From: Sipunculus nudus
Lineage: Eukaryota > Annelida > Sipuncula > Golfingiida > Sipunculidae
Direction of reading: 5' to 3'
DNA: 64,000 nucleotides
NCBI GenBank assembly: GCA_026874595.1
Contig: CM049316.1
Span: 71,269,176-71,333,175, forward strand
How positions within the stretch are numbered: the stretch's first letter is position 1; the number at the start of each line of letters is the position of its first letter. The translations under genes and the position numbers were made by a program. The notes beneath the pieces were generated by a model. The model was not told the origin of the DNA. It did no database searches and saw only the letters and a program-made list of their open reading frames with translations. This document shows, piece by piece, positions 1 to 12,198 of the stretch.

Positions 1-1697
1 GTCTTGTGTCAAATCAAAAGTATTGATATTATAAATAATAATTGATCTCCTATATTATCTTTTGGTCAATAAGAAGAATTTTCTTATGTTCCATGTTTCC
101 CAGGGTCCGTTGCAAAATGCAAAGACATTGATATATTCTGTAAAATATACTTGTGAGTGGTGAGATCATGTAAAAAGTTAACTCACACAAAAAGTGAAAA
201 ATTTGTGAATATAATGCAAGCTACATTTGTTTGTGTGCTCAGTGGGTTATTTAGGTGCTCGAGAGGAAACTTTGGTAAAGGTCAAGCAATGGTATTCCAA
301 CTCTTATTTTATTATCATGTAACTTAATTGCCTATGAAGAAAATATTAATATAGATTTTACATAAAATGAGCTAGCTCATTTCATGGAGGAAAAATATTT
401 TTTTCTATTTATTTTTCCACAAAAAACATGAGGTTATGTGATTTGTTTGAAAAACTTTTTGCAGATCTATGAGCACTGTCAACTCGGCAGTGAAGTCACA
501 CACTTGGAAATCCCCTGTGACTAAAAATTCTAGATCTCAGTAAAAGCACAGTTTTTCTGCAATTGTCGGTCCCAAATTCTCAGGAGGGAATGAAAACAAC
601 ATGCATGCCTTACTAGATCTGAGTTGTTGATAAAATTCCATGATGTCACAGGTGTACCTGCCAATCAAATCAGGGCAAAGTCTGGATCTGGATAAAATCC
701 TCCCATCACACAACACACACATGGAATAGGTTTACTTAACCTAAACTTTTTATTTACATCATCACTTCATAAGGGATGCTTTGTACAATGGTTAATTGGA
801 CAATATATGTAAGGAGGAATATTTACTATCTGTTAATTTTTTCCACCAAGTGATGTTCAGTTTGATCTATTTGTAAATATATACCAGTAGATGGTTTAGA
901 GTCTCATTTGCCCTCATACTTTACTTCTGTGTCAAGGCCTCCTGCAGTATAACTCCACCAGATTGTAATATGTCCAAGTCTGACCTTTATTCTGTGAGTA
1001 ACTGACTATACACTAATCTCGAGGCAGGTTTCACTGAATGAGTTTTGTAATATATCGGGACATTAGTGCCAGAGTATGATCATTTGGTGATCACCTGTAT
1101 TTATGGAATTTTTTCTCACAAGGCTCAGAAAATGATAACAAAAATTCAAAACCCACAGCTGCAATAAAGATGTGATACTGGTATACTGCCAAGAAAAAAA
1201 GATATAAGCCAAGATTTGCCGATGTGATGAAGTTTTTGTTCATATTACTGTATAAATCAAGCCATAGTTATAAGTTCAGATGATAAAGTCAGTAGTAGCT
1301 ATAGCTGTTATCCATTGTCAATATGCCATTTAATTCTCAGTCTCTATGGTCTTATTACATCTGCTTAAATGTTGACTTCTAATTTTGCATATTATTACAT
1401 TTTACTCCTACCTAAACCTTAAATTAATGCTACAATGTCTGGGCTGAACTTGGACAGCTTAATCCTTACTGTGAAACTGGTGGCATATTATGCCTTTTAC
1501 ACACAAGATTAATGATGGAATAAGAATTACTTACGATAGCCATATAACAATCTACCGGTAAGTGCATGTGCTCCTATATATCTTTGTTTAAGTTAGAAAA
1601 TTTTGCAAACATCACCACCAAGGTGAGTTACACATAAAAAATGCATCTTCATCCTTTGCATTTAAACAGGTTGAACCAACTTTAATTTCTTCATTTT
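1..1697. other. Intronic AT-rich DNA, no gene seen
   Basis: No exon, SINE head or transposon terminus was recognised here. By position it should be intron of the plus-strand RELCH gene whose penultimate exon lies at 10269. The 61-codon open frame near 537-722 on the minus strand has no coding character. Confidence 0.5.
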
Positions 1698-2005
1698 AGC
1701 TCAGCTGACTTTAAGACATTTGAGCTGTAGCAAAAGCCCTTTGTCTAGAAGCCCATTGACATGACATGTCGTGCATTGATTGCCCAGAATTTTGTTATTT
1801 ATGTGAATATGGACAGCTTTATGAAAATGAAACTGGTTTCATCTGGCAGTTAACATTTCCCCTTTAATTATAACCATAAGTAAGATCAATGGTTTTTTTT
1901 TTTTTAATAGATTGACCCACTTATTGTGAGGTTTTATTTTTTTCAGACATATTTCATTTGAATATTAGCATAACTTAAAACTATCAGGCTGATCACTGGC
2001 TTCTG

Positions 2006-2097
<92 letters not shown>

Positions 2098-2197
2098 TCA
2101 CACCAGGAGGGATGTTACAGTCATTCAATAGACATACATGCTAGAATTATTTAACCCTGATAGACAGTTGAGCACCATGACCCATGGGTTCCTTGTT
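1698..2197 (+). mobile_element. Family D HINE-like element, copy D-I
   Basis: The element starts AGCTCAGCTGACT at 1698 after a T run. It ends with an inverted motif (TTGAGC, 2168-2173), the palindrome-like GACCCATGGGTT (2179-2190) and CCTTGTT at 2197. It is about 500 bp long and includes the (AT)n tract. It has no coding capacity. Both ends recur in five other places in the window. The layout of 5' motif, subterminal inverted copy and terminal palindrome fits Helentron-associated elements (family knowledge); the classification is inference. Confidence 0.6.
2009..2094. repeat. (AT)n microsatellite
   Basis: About 43 uninterrupted AT dinucleotides lie inside element D-I. A tract this long is expected to be length-variable and prone to cruciform formation. 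Confidence 0.97.
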
Positions 2198-2888
2198 ACA
2201 CAGTTGTAACTGCATGTTTTTCTAAACTCTGGTTGGTATTGAGCCAATCAGATTGAGAATTTATAATATTGTAATCTGTGTGATGTGCAATGCATTCACA
2301 AAAATTAACTTTGTCTTTTCTTTGGAATCCTGACTCAGTTAAAAGTTTGGAATTTATTTACATTTTATTTCCTTTATTGTAATTGGTGTGTTCTGCATAT
2401 AGCATTTTCTTTTAATTAGAAAAGTGGCCCAAGAATTGAATAGAAAGTATTGTTTTAGCAATTTGATTCATTCTTGACTTTGCCATTAATGTACTACTCA
2501 CATTTATAATTAATTTAGCACTTTTAACACTGTTATAATGTTATAATTATCAGAGACAGGAAAATAACATCTAGTTAATTGAAAATATTGTCACAGACTT
2601 GCTATATGAGGAGGCATCAGTCTTTAACCTGAGCTAGTATTATGTAGGGATCTAAAATCAGTTGACATTCTCAGTGGGGTAGAATGTGATTCCGTAATAC
2701 TGTATGAACTCATTAAATTAAGTGCTGTTGTCAAACAGTGTTTTGTTGTGTTACACTTGTCTTGCTCTAGTTCTGAAAAGCTTATTATTGTAGATATGTG
2801 GAGGATAACATTGTATTATATCGTGATATCAATCAGTGAAGTGCAGCTAGTTGATCTCCAACAGTTTAACTTTATTAAAAAATAACAA
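2198..2888. other. Intronic AT-rich DNA
   Basis: Nothing recognisable was found in this stretch. Confidence 0.4.
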
Positions 2889-3215
2889 TGTAACCTAAGC
2901 TGGCTTAAATGAGTTCAAATCTCCATGAAGGACTGGTGAGATTTTCACAGTTGGCCCCCACCCAGGATGGGTGTTCTGCAGGCTTAATGGGAAGGCTGTG
3001 CCCCACAGCTGTTTATCACTCACAAAAGAGTGCGTCTTGGGGGGGGGGGGGGGGGTTTCCCCCAGTGTTATGAAACAGAGTCAGTGATACAAAATAACAT
3101 GATAGGAAGCCAGTGCTACATCACTTCACATAGTCCCAGACTAAAATGGACCTCTGGAGATGTGCATACTTTGATTAAGAATGAGTTAAGATAGCATAGA
3201 AAATTGGTGGCAGTT
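2889..3215 (+). mobile_element. tRNA-derived SINE, family S, copy 1
   Basis: The head has a pol III box-B match, GAGTTCAAATC, at 2911-2921. The body shares blocks with 23146-23425 and 43495-43870: GAGATTTTCACAG, ACCCAGG with GGGTG, TTAATGGGAAGGCTGTGCCCCA, ACTCACAAA, then CCCAGTGTTATGAAACAG. The 3' end shares TTGATTAAGAATGAGT followed by AGATAGCATA. It is the best-preserved 3' part of the family in this window. A G17 run at 3039-3055 sits at the site where other copies have shorter G runs. Confidence 0.75.
3039..3055 (+). repeat. Poly-G run (G17) inside the SINE
   Basis: Seventeen consecutive G residues occur here. The same SINE position holds six G in the copy at 43495-43870, and the copy at 23146-23425 reads TTTTGAGGG, so the run has expanded. 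G-quadruplex formation is plausible. Confidence 0.95.
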
Positions 3216-4416
3216 AGTTCCACTGCAAACAAAATTGCAACTTCAGACAATGTTAAGAAAGTCTGAATGAGTCGTCAGTAAGCCATATCAGTAATTGCCA
3301 TCTTCATTGTCCCTATGATTAGGTTTTAAGTCAGGTTTATAAGTGACTGGTGTTCAGCTTGAATATGTATCTGTGTTGTTCAACAGTTAAGCTGTTGGTG
3401 TGAAGTTCAAGAGAAAAAAAACAATGTTAAATTTTACATTAATCAACTGAGTTGTCTCTTTTGAGGCAGAGATTAATTAGATGTCTGTTTCTTTTACTCC
3501 TCCTGGACTGTAGTGCTATTTCGGCCTTCTGACATTGGGTCTACATCCAGCATACTGGCTGTCAGAGTGCCTACATCTTTCAGTGAGGAATGCACTTTAA
3601 GGCTCCATGATGATGCAAATATTTTAGTCATTTTGACAATGCCTCATGGCCTACAGGAACAATGCCAATTGACATAAACCTTACCAATAGTTAGCCTCTT
3701 TAGTATACTTTCTAGTAACCCCCTACCATGAATGAGAAAAATTTCATTTTACCTCAGCATACTGGTAAATCCCCGTGTATCTTTGCATACCACATGAATG
3801 GAAGCATGGCTGGCACAGGTTACTGGAAATGATTCATTACCATCTACTTAGTAAGACATGTTCATTAAGGGTTGTGAGTTCACATGTAGCTCTTTCATGT
3901 TAATTTATTATTCATAGCATAATGTTAAGACTAATTAAGGGCTGTTTACCACTATTTCAATTCAACATGATGGAAGCCTACTGCAGTGCATTCCTCTATA
4001 TGACTTGTATCATGACTCAAGTTAAGCTTACTGTCCCAATAAAAATGGCTACTGAGTCTTATGTTCACAGCGACCTAGACTGTGGTCCTTTTCTTACATA
4101 TCAATTAACATATCAGGATGACTAATTCTTATGGATACTTGACCAGTCTTCACATGAGTGAACAACTGTAGGAATACACTTTTGTAAATACTTAATTAAA
4201 AGTCTGTGACATGCTCTTTAAAGACTCCTACCATAATTTTCTATATATTCCTGTAATTTCATATAAAATAATTGTCTCCAATAATTTCCTATAATTTCCA
4301 GCATTTAGGCCTTGATCTGCTGTATTTTCCAATATTCTTTTCACTGAACCATTATGTTTCCAATATAATAATGTAATAACTGAAAAAATAACAATATAGG
4401 AGAACTGTTTTTTGAA
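3216..4416. other. Intronic DNA
   Basis: No gene is recognised. The 67-codon open frame at 3922-4125 lacks splice context and similarity to anything I know. Confidence 0.4.
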
Positions 4417-4520
4417 GGGGTTCCTCAGTGTTTTGTCCCAGCAATGGGGTTGATAACACTTCCAGGACCGGCAGGTGTTCAGCAGACACCAGGCCTTGGT
4501 CGCAACTGGGATAGATTTAC
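4417..4520 (+). mobile_element. SINE family S fragment (3' body)
   Basis: The blocks GGTTCCTCAGTGTTTTGTCCCAGCAATGGGG, AACAC and CAGGCCT match the copy at 23330-23415 (GGTTCCTCGGTG, AGCAATGGGG, GGGCCTGG). The head is missing. The long minus-strand open frame at 4228-4611 runs across this fragment and is not a gene. Confidence 0.55.
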
Positions 4521-6944
4521 AGGGAGTGAATGCAACAGCCTTGACACACAGCCTGAAATTTTTCTTAAATTGAATTTTGCAGATGTGCATAAACTGTTTA
4601 TTTGACAGCATTAAAAAAATGGGGATGGATACCCCATGTAAAATAAAAAAAAAAAAACAAAAAAACAGATAGAACGAGGTGGTATTCCCATCTGTTGCTC
4701 ATCAGGTCAGTTTGACCAGAGATCTTCAAGATAGTGGATTGAGTCTATAATGCAGAGACAAATAGCTGGTCTTTTTCCTGCACCTTGTTTTGTCAGCAGG
4801 AATAAAAAATTTAAATGACTTAAGAAATGTTCCCACTTAACATGCATTTTAAATGTCAGTTAGCTGAGGATGTAACCTTGACTTGCTCTTAAAATGGCTC
4901 TTTAAAATATTTCACTCTCAGGTTCCTTGTCTTAATACACCAAATTGATTTATATCTCCACTCACCTGAATATATATTGATGTCAAAGGTTAAGAATAAA
5001 ATGTGAGGGACCTTGATCTGTTGATTATTGTGTTAAAACGGGTTCCATTTATTTGGATATTTTTCACATGTTAAGTCTCCTTAAAGTGCCCAACATTACC
5101 CATCGAGCATGACAGACTTTTTTGGAAGGCATTATTGGTACTTTAGATGCTGTTCATGTCAGTTTTGATTCACAAGTGTAAGCTCTTGTTCAACTGGTAC
5201 TGAGCAAAACCTAGAGAGTTATGTGGTGTTTATATAAAATTTATAATATGTGTATGTACATGTTTTTAACATACTTCATTTCTTTTCTCTGTCATTTTGT
5301 AGATCCAAAAACTGAAGTAAAATCGAATGACATTTTGTCAGTGACAGAGTAATAGAGTTTTGTAAACATCAACTTATATCACATTCCTTATTTCTTCATA
5401 AACTTTTTTTACAACTGATAAAATACTGCAGTAATGTCAGTTTTTTTATCATTCATTACTTCAGAACTAACCAGAAATCTATGAAGGAAACAAAAGAACA
5501 TAAAAAATACACCAACATTATAAAAAATCAGTCATAAAAACAAAGAAGAGCAATATTTGGTTAAAATATAAAACAAATTATAATTTTTTCAGTAATAAAA
5601 ATTAAAAACAGTTCATTTTATCTAACATTAATTTCTAACATAGGTATGCAGTTTAGATTATCCAAAGTATTAATGATAACAGCAAATCATGTATTTTGTC
5701 TACCTAATTTATTAATTGGCCCTTTTTAAATCCAAGGGATAATCATTTACCACTATGATTGTGTTGAGAGATTTAAAAGCATACCATTCCCTTTATGAAA
5801 CGGAGCATGATGGGCCGTAACAAATAAGACATGAGGACTTAAAGTGTATGCCAGGAATCATTAATAACAGCCAGGGTACTCTCCTGACATTTTTCTTTGA
5901 AGTGACTTTTATTTTTCCTAATTCCGAGGCCTGAAAAAAAAAGAGGTATCTTTTTTTGACCAGCAATCGTTTACTGTTTAGTGGGTTTCTCCAACTGCTC
6001 CTGCAATTTTTATATGCCAATTATTGCTGAACCATGGGCTGGTACACTTAAATGAGTTGCCTTCAGTTGGTTTTAGTACGATCATTCATCACCACTGGGG
6101 CCAGACAATCACTTTTATTCCATTTGTGTTTAAGCAGATTACAGTTTTTGGTTTCACATTCACGAGGTTAAACTTTTATGATTTCCACTTTTTCAGTAAT
6201 TTTAAGAGGGTTTGTTTTTTTTATTGCAGTCTTTCCATACAGTAGACCACACAGTATATTCTGTATTTTCTGAATTATTTAATATTATTCTTGCAAAATT
6301 TCTTAACAATTTGAGAAGGACCCATCCAGGAGTATAAAACGGAAATAAAATTTGTTCACTATTAACAGATTATGTAAAAGATCTCATATTAGTCATAATA
6401 TCAATACTATATTTACTGACAATATAAAAGATCTCTTTATATAAATAACTTCAAACTTCTGCCTTGCCATGCAACAGGCATAGTAAATTTATATTAGATA
6501 TATAGATCAGGTGTCTTATTCACAAAAGTTTTATTTTTGCAGTAATTTCCTTTTCGCAAATATCACCAATTTGCAAAAGTCATGAACAAAAAGCTGACCA
6601 TAGTGTCTTTATCAGAGATTGAGGATCATACTGAAATTATTTGATCATTGTATTTAAAAGATATTTTTGATCAATCATAAATGATCCGTAAAATTATTCT
6701 TTACTTCCTCTTTTTTGTATTGTACATACAACATCAGTGACCTTGTCTTGTTGTCATGACACTTGATCCAGTGAGGTTTTGTTTGTGGATGTGCAGTTGA
6801 CTGGATGACCAAAGGATTTTTTTCTGGTGCATGGTGGTAGTTGTCCCCGGGGTCAATGATTTGTTGAAGAGTAATGTCCTGACAGGTTCAACAGTTTACA
6901 GTATATATCAGGCATGATATTGACTGATCTGCATTCAGGGAACA
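4521..6944. other. Intronic AT-rich DNA
   Basis: A-rich runs occur at 4647-4667 and low-complexity AT-rich sequence at 5400-5700. No exon or repeat terminus was identified. Confidence 0.4.
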
Positions 6945-7450
6945 TGTGCTTAAGGTCATACATATCATTAATCTTTGACCCATAAGATCTTAAGGTCATG
7001 CATATTATTAACCTTTAGCTGATGTTTAACATTTGCATATATCACTCATGACATTGATTTATCTTATTCAACTTGAGGTGATCTTGTTAAAAGATGCAAG
7101 GTCATGCATATCATTAACCCCTGACTGACTGTGTAACTTGAGCCACAGGTGCTGGGGGATTTATTGAGCTGTTGCACAACATAATTTCTCAGATGTCAAT
7201 TTCATGCTTCTTGTGGTCTGTTGTTATGGATACAAGTTCCTGCAAAACATTATCGTCTTGATTCAACAATCTTCATTGGTCCAGATATCATGAATCTTAG
7301 TAACCTGAATACCATAAACATTAGGTCATGCTTATCGTTAACCTTTAGTTGCATATAATCAAATATTCCAGTTTGTTATGGAAAAAACTCAACCATATTG
7401 AGGTTATACGTGTATGTGTCAGTAATAAGGTCATACATATTGTTTAAACA
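6945..7450 (+). repeat. Degenerate repeat with core AAGGTCATGCATATCATTAAC
   Basis: Five diverged copies of a unit containing AAGGTCATRCATAT followed by TTAACC or TTTAA lie at about 6953, 6990, 7101, 7324 and 7428. Spacing is uneven, so this is either an old tandem array or an element with internal repeats. Confidence 0.6.
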
Positions 7451-7796
7451 TGGCTCAATTTGGTAGAATAGTCATGCTCCTTTGATATAATATTATAAAA
7501 TAACAGCCCATTTAACCCACTTTTACATTCTTAATTCTTGATTAAAAGATGGTTGTTTTTAGCATGAAACAATAAATTTTAATTGTATATGTATGTATGT
7601 ATAAAAGACCTGGTAAAAAAGGTTTCAAATCTTTTATAGAACTATGACAATGAAGGTTACAATATAATTAAAGAATGACAGAGACTGATGAAATGAAAAC
7701 TGAAATAATTTGATCAGTATGAATGATAAAAATGACAGAGAATAAAAAAATAATCATAATATGTCTTCTCCCTATTCCCTTGATTCCTAAAAAAAT

Positions 7797-7892
7797 AATA
7801 TCTTTCTTTTCTTTTCATTTCTTTTCTTATCTTTTCTTTCCTTTTTTTCCTTATCTTTTCTTTTCTCTTGTTCTTTCTTTCTTTCTTCAAAT
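7797..7892 (+). repeat. Polypyrimidine tract (TTTTC)n/(TTTC)n
   Basis: A nearly pure pyrimidine stretch of TTTCTTTTC-type units ends in (TTTC)n. The 75-aa open frame at 7723-7950 is a translation of this tract, not a gene. Confidence 0.9.
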
Positions 7893-7954
7893 ATCTTGTC
7901 TGTGTCTCTTTTTTAAGCTGATGTGTTACTTGCTGATAGCACCAACTTAATGAA

Positions 7955-8130
7955 TATCATTACTTTAATTATAATAATAATTATTATTTTAATATTGTAG
8001 CTATTGATTAATATGATAATATCATCAATTTTAATGAATAATATTATAATAATTCTAATATTAATAATAATAATTAGTATTTTTATATTGTTTAGTGATC
8101 AATATATTATTATTATATTTTATAATAAAT
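7955..8130. repeat. AT-only low-complexity block (TAA/ATT-rich)
   Basis: Sequence here is almost entirely A and T with repeated TAATAATAAT, TATTATTAT and TTAATATTA. Confidence 0.8.
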
Positions 8131-8344
8131 ATTAACAACTATTACTGGGACTGTGGTTTGCATATTGCACACCACATACTGGTAACTCCAATATTGGTGT
8201 AACTAAACCATTATTCCCACAAAATGGTTCATTCAGTATGTGGTTTTTTTTCGTTAAAAAGCTTTACAGGTGCAAATTGTACTATTTATCAAGTGTGGTT
8301 TACCAAAATTGACAATTCAGTCACACTTGTTAAACTTGCATGAC

Positions 8345-8670
8345 TATGTGACATTAACTCTTCTTTGTGGCTTTCTGGTAGAATTTCTTTGAGCTAGACA
8401 AGTGTACAACCAGACTTGGTGGTTTAATTCCCATACCCACAGAAACCAACGTTCATTGTTATCCCAGGGGATTTGGTGTCCCACACTACCACATGGTATG
8501 TCTTTTCTGACCACGAGCATCTTGTACAAGGTCTGTCAGGTGCAGAGAGGGTGGGCATCAGATCGGTGTATTAACAGGAAAATGGCATTACTTTCAGCAG
8601 AGTGGAGACATTCATATGTGGTCCCCTCGAAAACACTTGTGATAGGGTAGCCATTTCACGGAGGCTAATT
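8345..8670 (+). mobile_element. Degenerate tRNA-derived SINE-like unit
   Basis: A box-A-like TGGTAGAATTTC is followed about 45 bp later by a box-B-like GGTTTAATTCCCA near 8421. The body after it is GC-richer than its surroundings. Overlapping open frames of 61 and 82 codons on the two strands come from this unit. No second copy is present in the window, so the call rests on the tRNA-like head alone. Confidence 0.4.
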
Positions 8671-10268
8671 CTGTTGTAAGTACTTTCTGTCTGTGACACA
8701 AGGTTCCTACTTTTTGATATTACATACTGCAAAAGTGGTGTTTCCATCTCTGATGTATTCTCAAAAAGACTCCAACTGCTATATTCTAATTGGTAACGTG
8801 TATCGGTATCACATTGGTCCCTCGGCTCCTTGACCTGTTTTATTTATCTAACGTTCATCTGTCAAAGGTTTCATCTAACAACACCTGCACACTATTTCCT
8901 GCTGATCTTTTGAAATTATCCATCGTGATAAAATCTGACATGATCACCTGAAAATTATTTGGGAATATCCCTCTTGATACACCTCTTTGCGACATGCAAG
9001 GGTGCTCGTTGATTTATTTCTGTATTCATTATTGTGTTTTGGTCCTTTTCAACAGCTGTAGCTTGATTCCGGTGTTAATTGAAATACTTGTCCGTTACTG
9101 GTATTTGTGCCCTATGTATATCTGACCATAAATGATATTTATCTACATATGTGGATGGAAGATACATCTTAAAATTTTGCTTGAATTATTGTGCATGACT
9201 GTTATTCTCTAATAAATAAATAATAAAAATATAAAAATGTTATTATATATAATATTTTATTATTATATTTTTATTTAATAAAATTGCTTTATCTCTTAAA
9301 TTACATTGCAGGATAGCACAGAGTATGATTTTAATTGATTATAACTTGTTAGTTTAAAATATTTTGAATTTATATTCTCCTCTGGGAATATAAAATATTA
9401 TCTATAGTTTGATTATTATAATAAAATAATGGATTCAGAGGGTTAAGCATGGTCAGTGGGAATAGGAGCATTTTAGAAAATAATGAATGTATATATGACA
9501 ATATTAAACATTTGATATGAATATTAAGATGTTTACAATTAATAGTCCTAATGTAGCAGTATGCATGGTTATATTTGAATATTATATACTACTACTAATA
9601 ATAATAAGAATCTTTTGAATGTGACCAGAGGAATGTATATGAGTGTTATTACTAAAGAATTTAGTTAAAATCTGGATGTTTCAATCAGAAATATTTCTTT
9701 AATAAGTATGGAAAATAATTACTACCTAGTTGTAAAAGCAAGAGATTTATAAATGGTTAACATGGCCTGATTTTTAATATTCCATTTGACGTTTTAGAGT
9801 ATTAGAGAAAAGTTCATGGATCATTTTGGGTAGAATGTATGGATCATTTATTTGTGATTTAAAATAATGCAGATTCTTCAGTGAGGGTTTTGTGTTTGGT
9901 TTTGTCTACATGAGCAATGCTTCAGAAAAGTTCTACATCAAGAGATCATAATGTTTTAATATAGCCACAGTTAAAACAGATCTTTTGTGATAGTCATTTA
10001 AGGTTACAAGGATCTATTGTCACCTGAGGGCTATATGGATTACAGATTCTTAAATGACCACAGCATATGCTTCTGAATGCTCAATACAAGTGTTCATATG
10101 ACCACATTTAAATACTTCATTTTACATTTTAAGGTTATGAGGCTCATCTTTGACCACAAATAATAAACCACATGTGGTTAAATGTTGTAAAGATACCTCA
10201 CTGGCCACAGTTATAAGAATGTGTGTTAATGTACTTTATTTGTTAAACCACAAAGTTCCTTAACTCAG
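8671..10268. other. Intronic AT-rich DNA before the exon
   Basis: Very AT-rich, with TAATAAATAATAAAAATAT at 9211-9290. It ends in CCTTAACTCAG, the presumed splice acceptor of the exon at 10269. No upstream RELCH exon was recognised in this stretch. Confidence 0.45.
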
Positions 10269-10429
10269 TATTCAGTCATCAGCGACAAGTTGATCACGGA
10301 AGCAATGTTGCCTGGTCTCCGTAATTTGCATAAAGACCTGGTCCAGGTGGCACCAGACAAGGTCGGCCCGGTTACGGTCATGATCAAGGAGTTTGAAGAC
10401 AAGGTGGAGTCATCAGGAGTGATTGACAG
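10269..10429 (+). CDS. RELCH: RELCH (KIAA1468) penultimate coding exon
   Basis: This exon encodes 53 codons plus two bases of a C-terminal segment of RELCH, the RAB11-binding and HEAT-repeat protein that tethers recycling endosomes to the trans-Golgi and promotes OSBP-dependent cholesterol transfer. It reads YSVISDKLITEAMLPGLRNL, then KDLVQVAPDKVGP, then MIKEFEDKVESS. This matches my recollection of the vertebrate segment FISEDL..LPGLRCL..DMEHLSPEH..SMIKECEQKVE. The acceptor is CTTAACTCAG|TAT and the donor is GACAG|GTGGGT. The last codon is split (AG + next base) and is completed as AGG by the exon at 44106. A minus-strand open frame of 68 codons is its shadow. GC content rises sharply over the neighbouring intron. 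Read-through into the intron would add about seven residues before a stop. An in-frame methionine is absent at the start, as expected for an internal exon. Confidence 0.85.
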
Positions 10430-10796
10430 GTGGGTGGAGCTTAATATTTGATTGACAGGAGCTTTAAACATTTATTACATTAGTCATGCAAACTAGCTGA
10501 GCTAATTTTACATATACACATATCTATACCACTGATATGATGTGTGATACAATGTGATATGATATGACATCTGTATATCTTTATATATTTATCAGTTTCA
10601 GGTTTACATCGAAATATGAGAATATAATTCTATTATTAGTCTCCCATTTCTCCCGTTAGGAAAGATGAATACTCAAATGGTTTTCGTCCTTTTTTCTGTC
10701 TGTCTGATTTCCTTCATTTAACAAAAATGTTTAAAACTCCTGCTTCTGATCTTTACCAGATTTTGCAGGCATTTTCATCACATGACTGTCATGTGA

Positions 10797-11060
10797 TTGT
10801 ACAGAACCTGGGGCCGTGACAGTCTGATGGTAAATAACATGCTTGGCTCTGTCTGCTGGTTCAAATCCCAGCACAGCTATGAGAAAGGGTTTTAGTGGAT
10901 GTCCTATGCTGATAGTTTTCTTTATGTTCTCTGGTTTCCACCACCTCTAGAAACTGTCCAACTCCGCCATCTGAGTCACATAGAGTGCCTCAATAAGTTA
11001 ACCTATTGTGTAATCCATGTAAAACCTTGCTGGTGATGGCATCTTTGTTCAAGAACTTTG
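10797..11060 (+). mobile_element. tRNA-derived SINE (second type)
   Basis: A perfect pol III box B, GGTTCAAATCC, lies at 10858-10868. A box-A-like CTGATGGTAAATAACATGC lies 30 bp before it. A non-tRNA body follows, with TTCTCTGGTTTCCACCACCTC and TGCCTCAATAAGTTAACC. The body differs from family S. The 3' limit is approximate. Confidence 0.6.
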
Positions 11061-11281
11061 CAAACCAGAATGATCTATCCCATTTTCCTTAAGATAAGTC
11101 AGTAAATAAGAACACTTTAAAACCTTCAGATCATGTACAAGGATTCATTGGAGCAAGGGGATTTAAATTAACACTTAATTAAATGCAAGTATATTCAAAA
11201 TTATGTTTCCAAAGGACTCTGCCGAATGTTTTATTTTATGATTTTACATGTTTGTGTTTATGGTGCAAAATCTATTATTTT

Positions 11282-11641
11282 ATCATGACCAACTTTGGCA
11301 GAAATATTGATCATGTAACTGCTATTGGATTTTGCTACATCAATTATTGACTACATTTGGCAAATAAATTGATCATGTAACTGCTATGTAATTTTGCTGC
11401 ACCAATCCTGACCAAATTTGGCAGACATATTGATCCTGTAACTGCTATGGGATTTTGTTACACCAATTATGACCGCATTTGGCAGATATATTGATCATAA
11501 CTAACTGCTGTGTGATTTTGCTACACCGATCCTGGCCAAATTTGGCACATGTATTGATCATGTAACTGCTATGTGATTTTGCTGCATCAGTCCTGGCCAA
11601 ATTTGGCAAACGTATTGATCATGTAACTGCTATGTGATTTT
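11282..11641 (+). repeat. 60-bp minisatellite, six units
   Basis: Six diverged units of about 60 bp contain GACCAAATTTGGCA, TATTGATCATGTAACTGCTATG and GATTTTGCTACACCAAT. AAATTTGGC and TTGATCATG are the most constant parts. The array is 360 bp, close to exactly six units. Confidence 0.9.
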
Positions 11642-12194
11642 CATCTCAAGATAGCATCATCTATGGTACCATGCTCATTGTGAGATAAAATGGTATTTCT
11701 GCTTATTCCTGAATTAGTTTGAAAGATTTAAACTTAAGCTTTTATGTCATGGTGACCTGAATCTTAGAAAAGAAGAATCTGAATGGATGTAACTTTTTTT
11801 TCAAAATGTCTAATTCATGCAATTACAAATGTAACCAATCAAACAATTTAATGATTTCAGGCATTTGTACACTTAACTTAAAATTTAGTACCAAATAAGC
11901 AAGGAAAAGCATGAGCTATTACCATAAAAGTTTGCCAACACATTTCATGGACATGACCATAACAGCCACCTGCTTTGAAAAACAGCTGAAACAGTACTTT
12001 CATTTTCAATATTTGCTTTGTTTTCTAATCCTTTATCATGCACAGTAGTTCTGTCAATGTAAGACTTGACTCATGTTCAAATTTGTTTAGTTTACATTCC
12101 TTGTAGATCAAAGTGAAAACACAAAGGTCTTGATAACGAAATAGTTTGATATTTTATTTTAATTCAGGCTCGTGTTTTGCATGTATTTTGACTT
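11642..12194. other. Intronic DNA
   Basis: Nothing recognisable was found in this stretch. Confidence 0.35.
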
Positions 12195-12198
12195 TTAA

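Noticed and set aside
1943-2128. Open frame of alternating Tyr-Ile
   Set aside because: It is a translation of the (AT)n microsatellite.
3512-3600. Possible upstream RELCH exon after CTGTAG (frame CYFGLLTLGLHPAYW)
   Set aside because: There is no resemblance to the HEAT region expected before the exon at 10269, no clear donor, and a poor pyrimidine tract.
4228-4611. 127-codon minus-strand frame
   Set aside because: It crosses a SINE fragment on the opposite strand and AT-rich DNA. No motif, splice site or similarity is seen.
11282-11641. CRISPR-like array (regular 60-bp units)
   Set aside because: Units are diverged along their whole length and there is no repeat/spacer alternation. The genome is animal, so it is a minisatellite.
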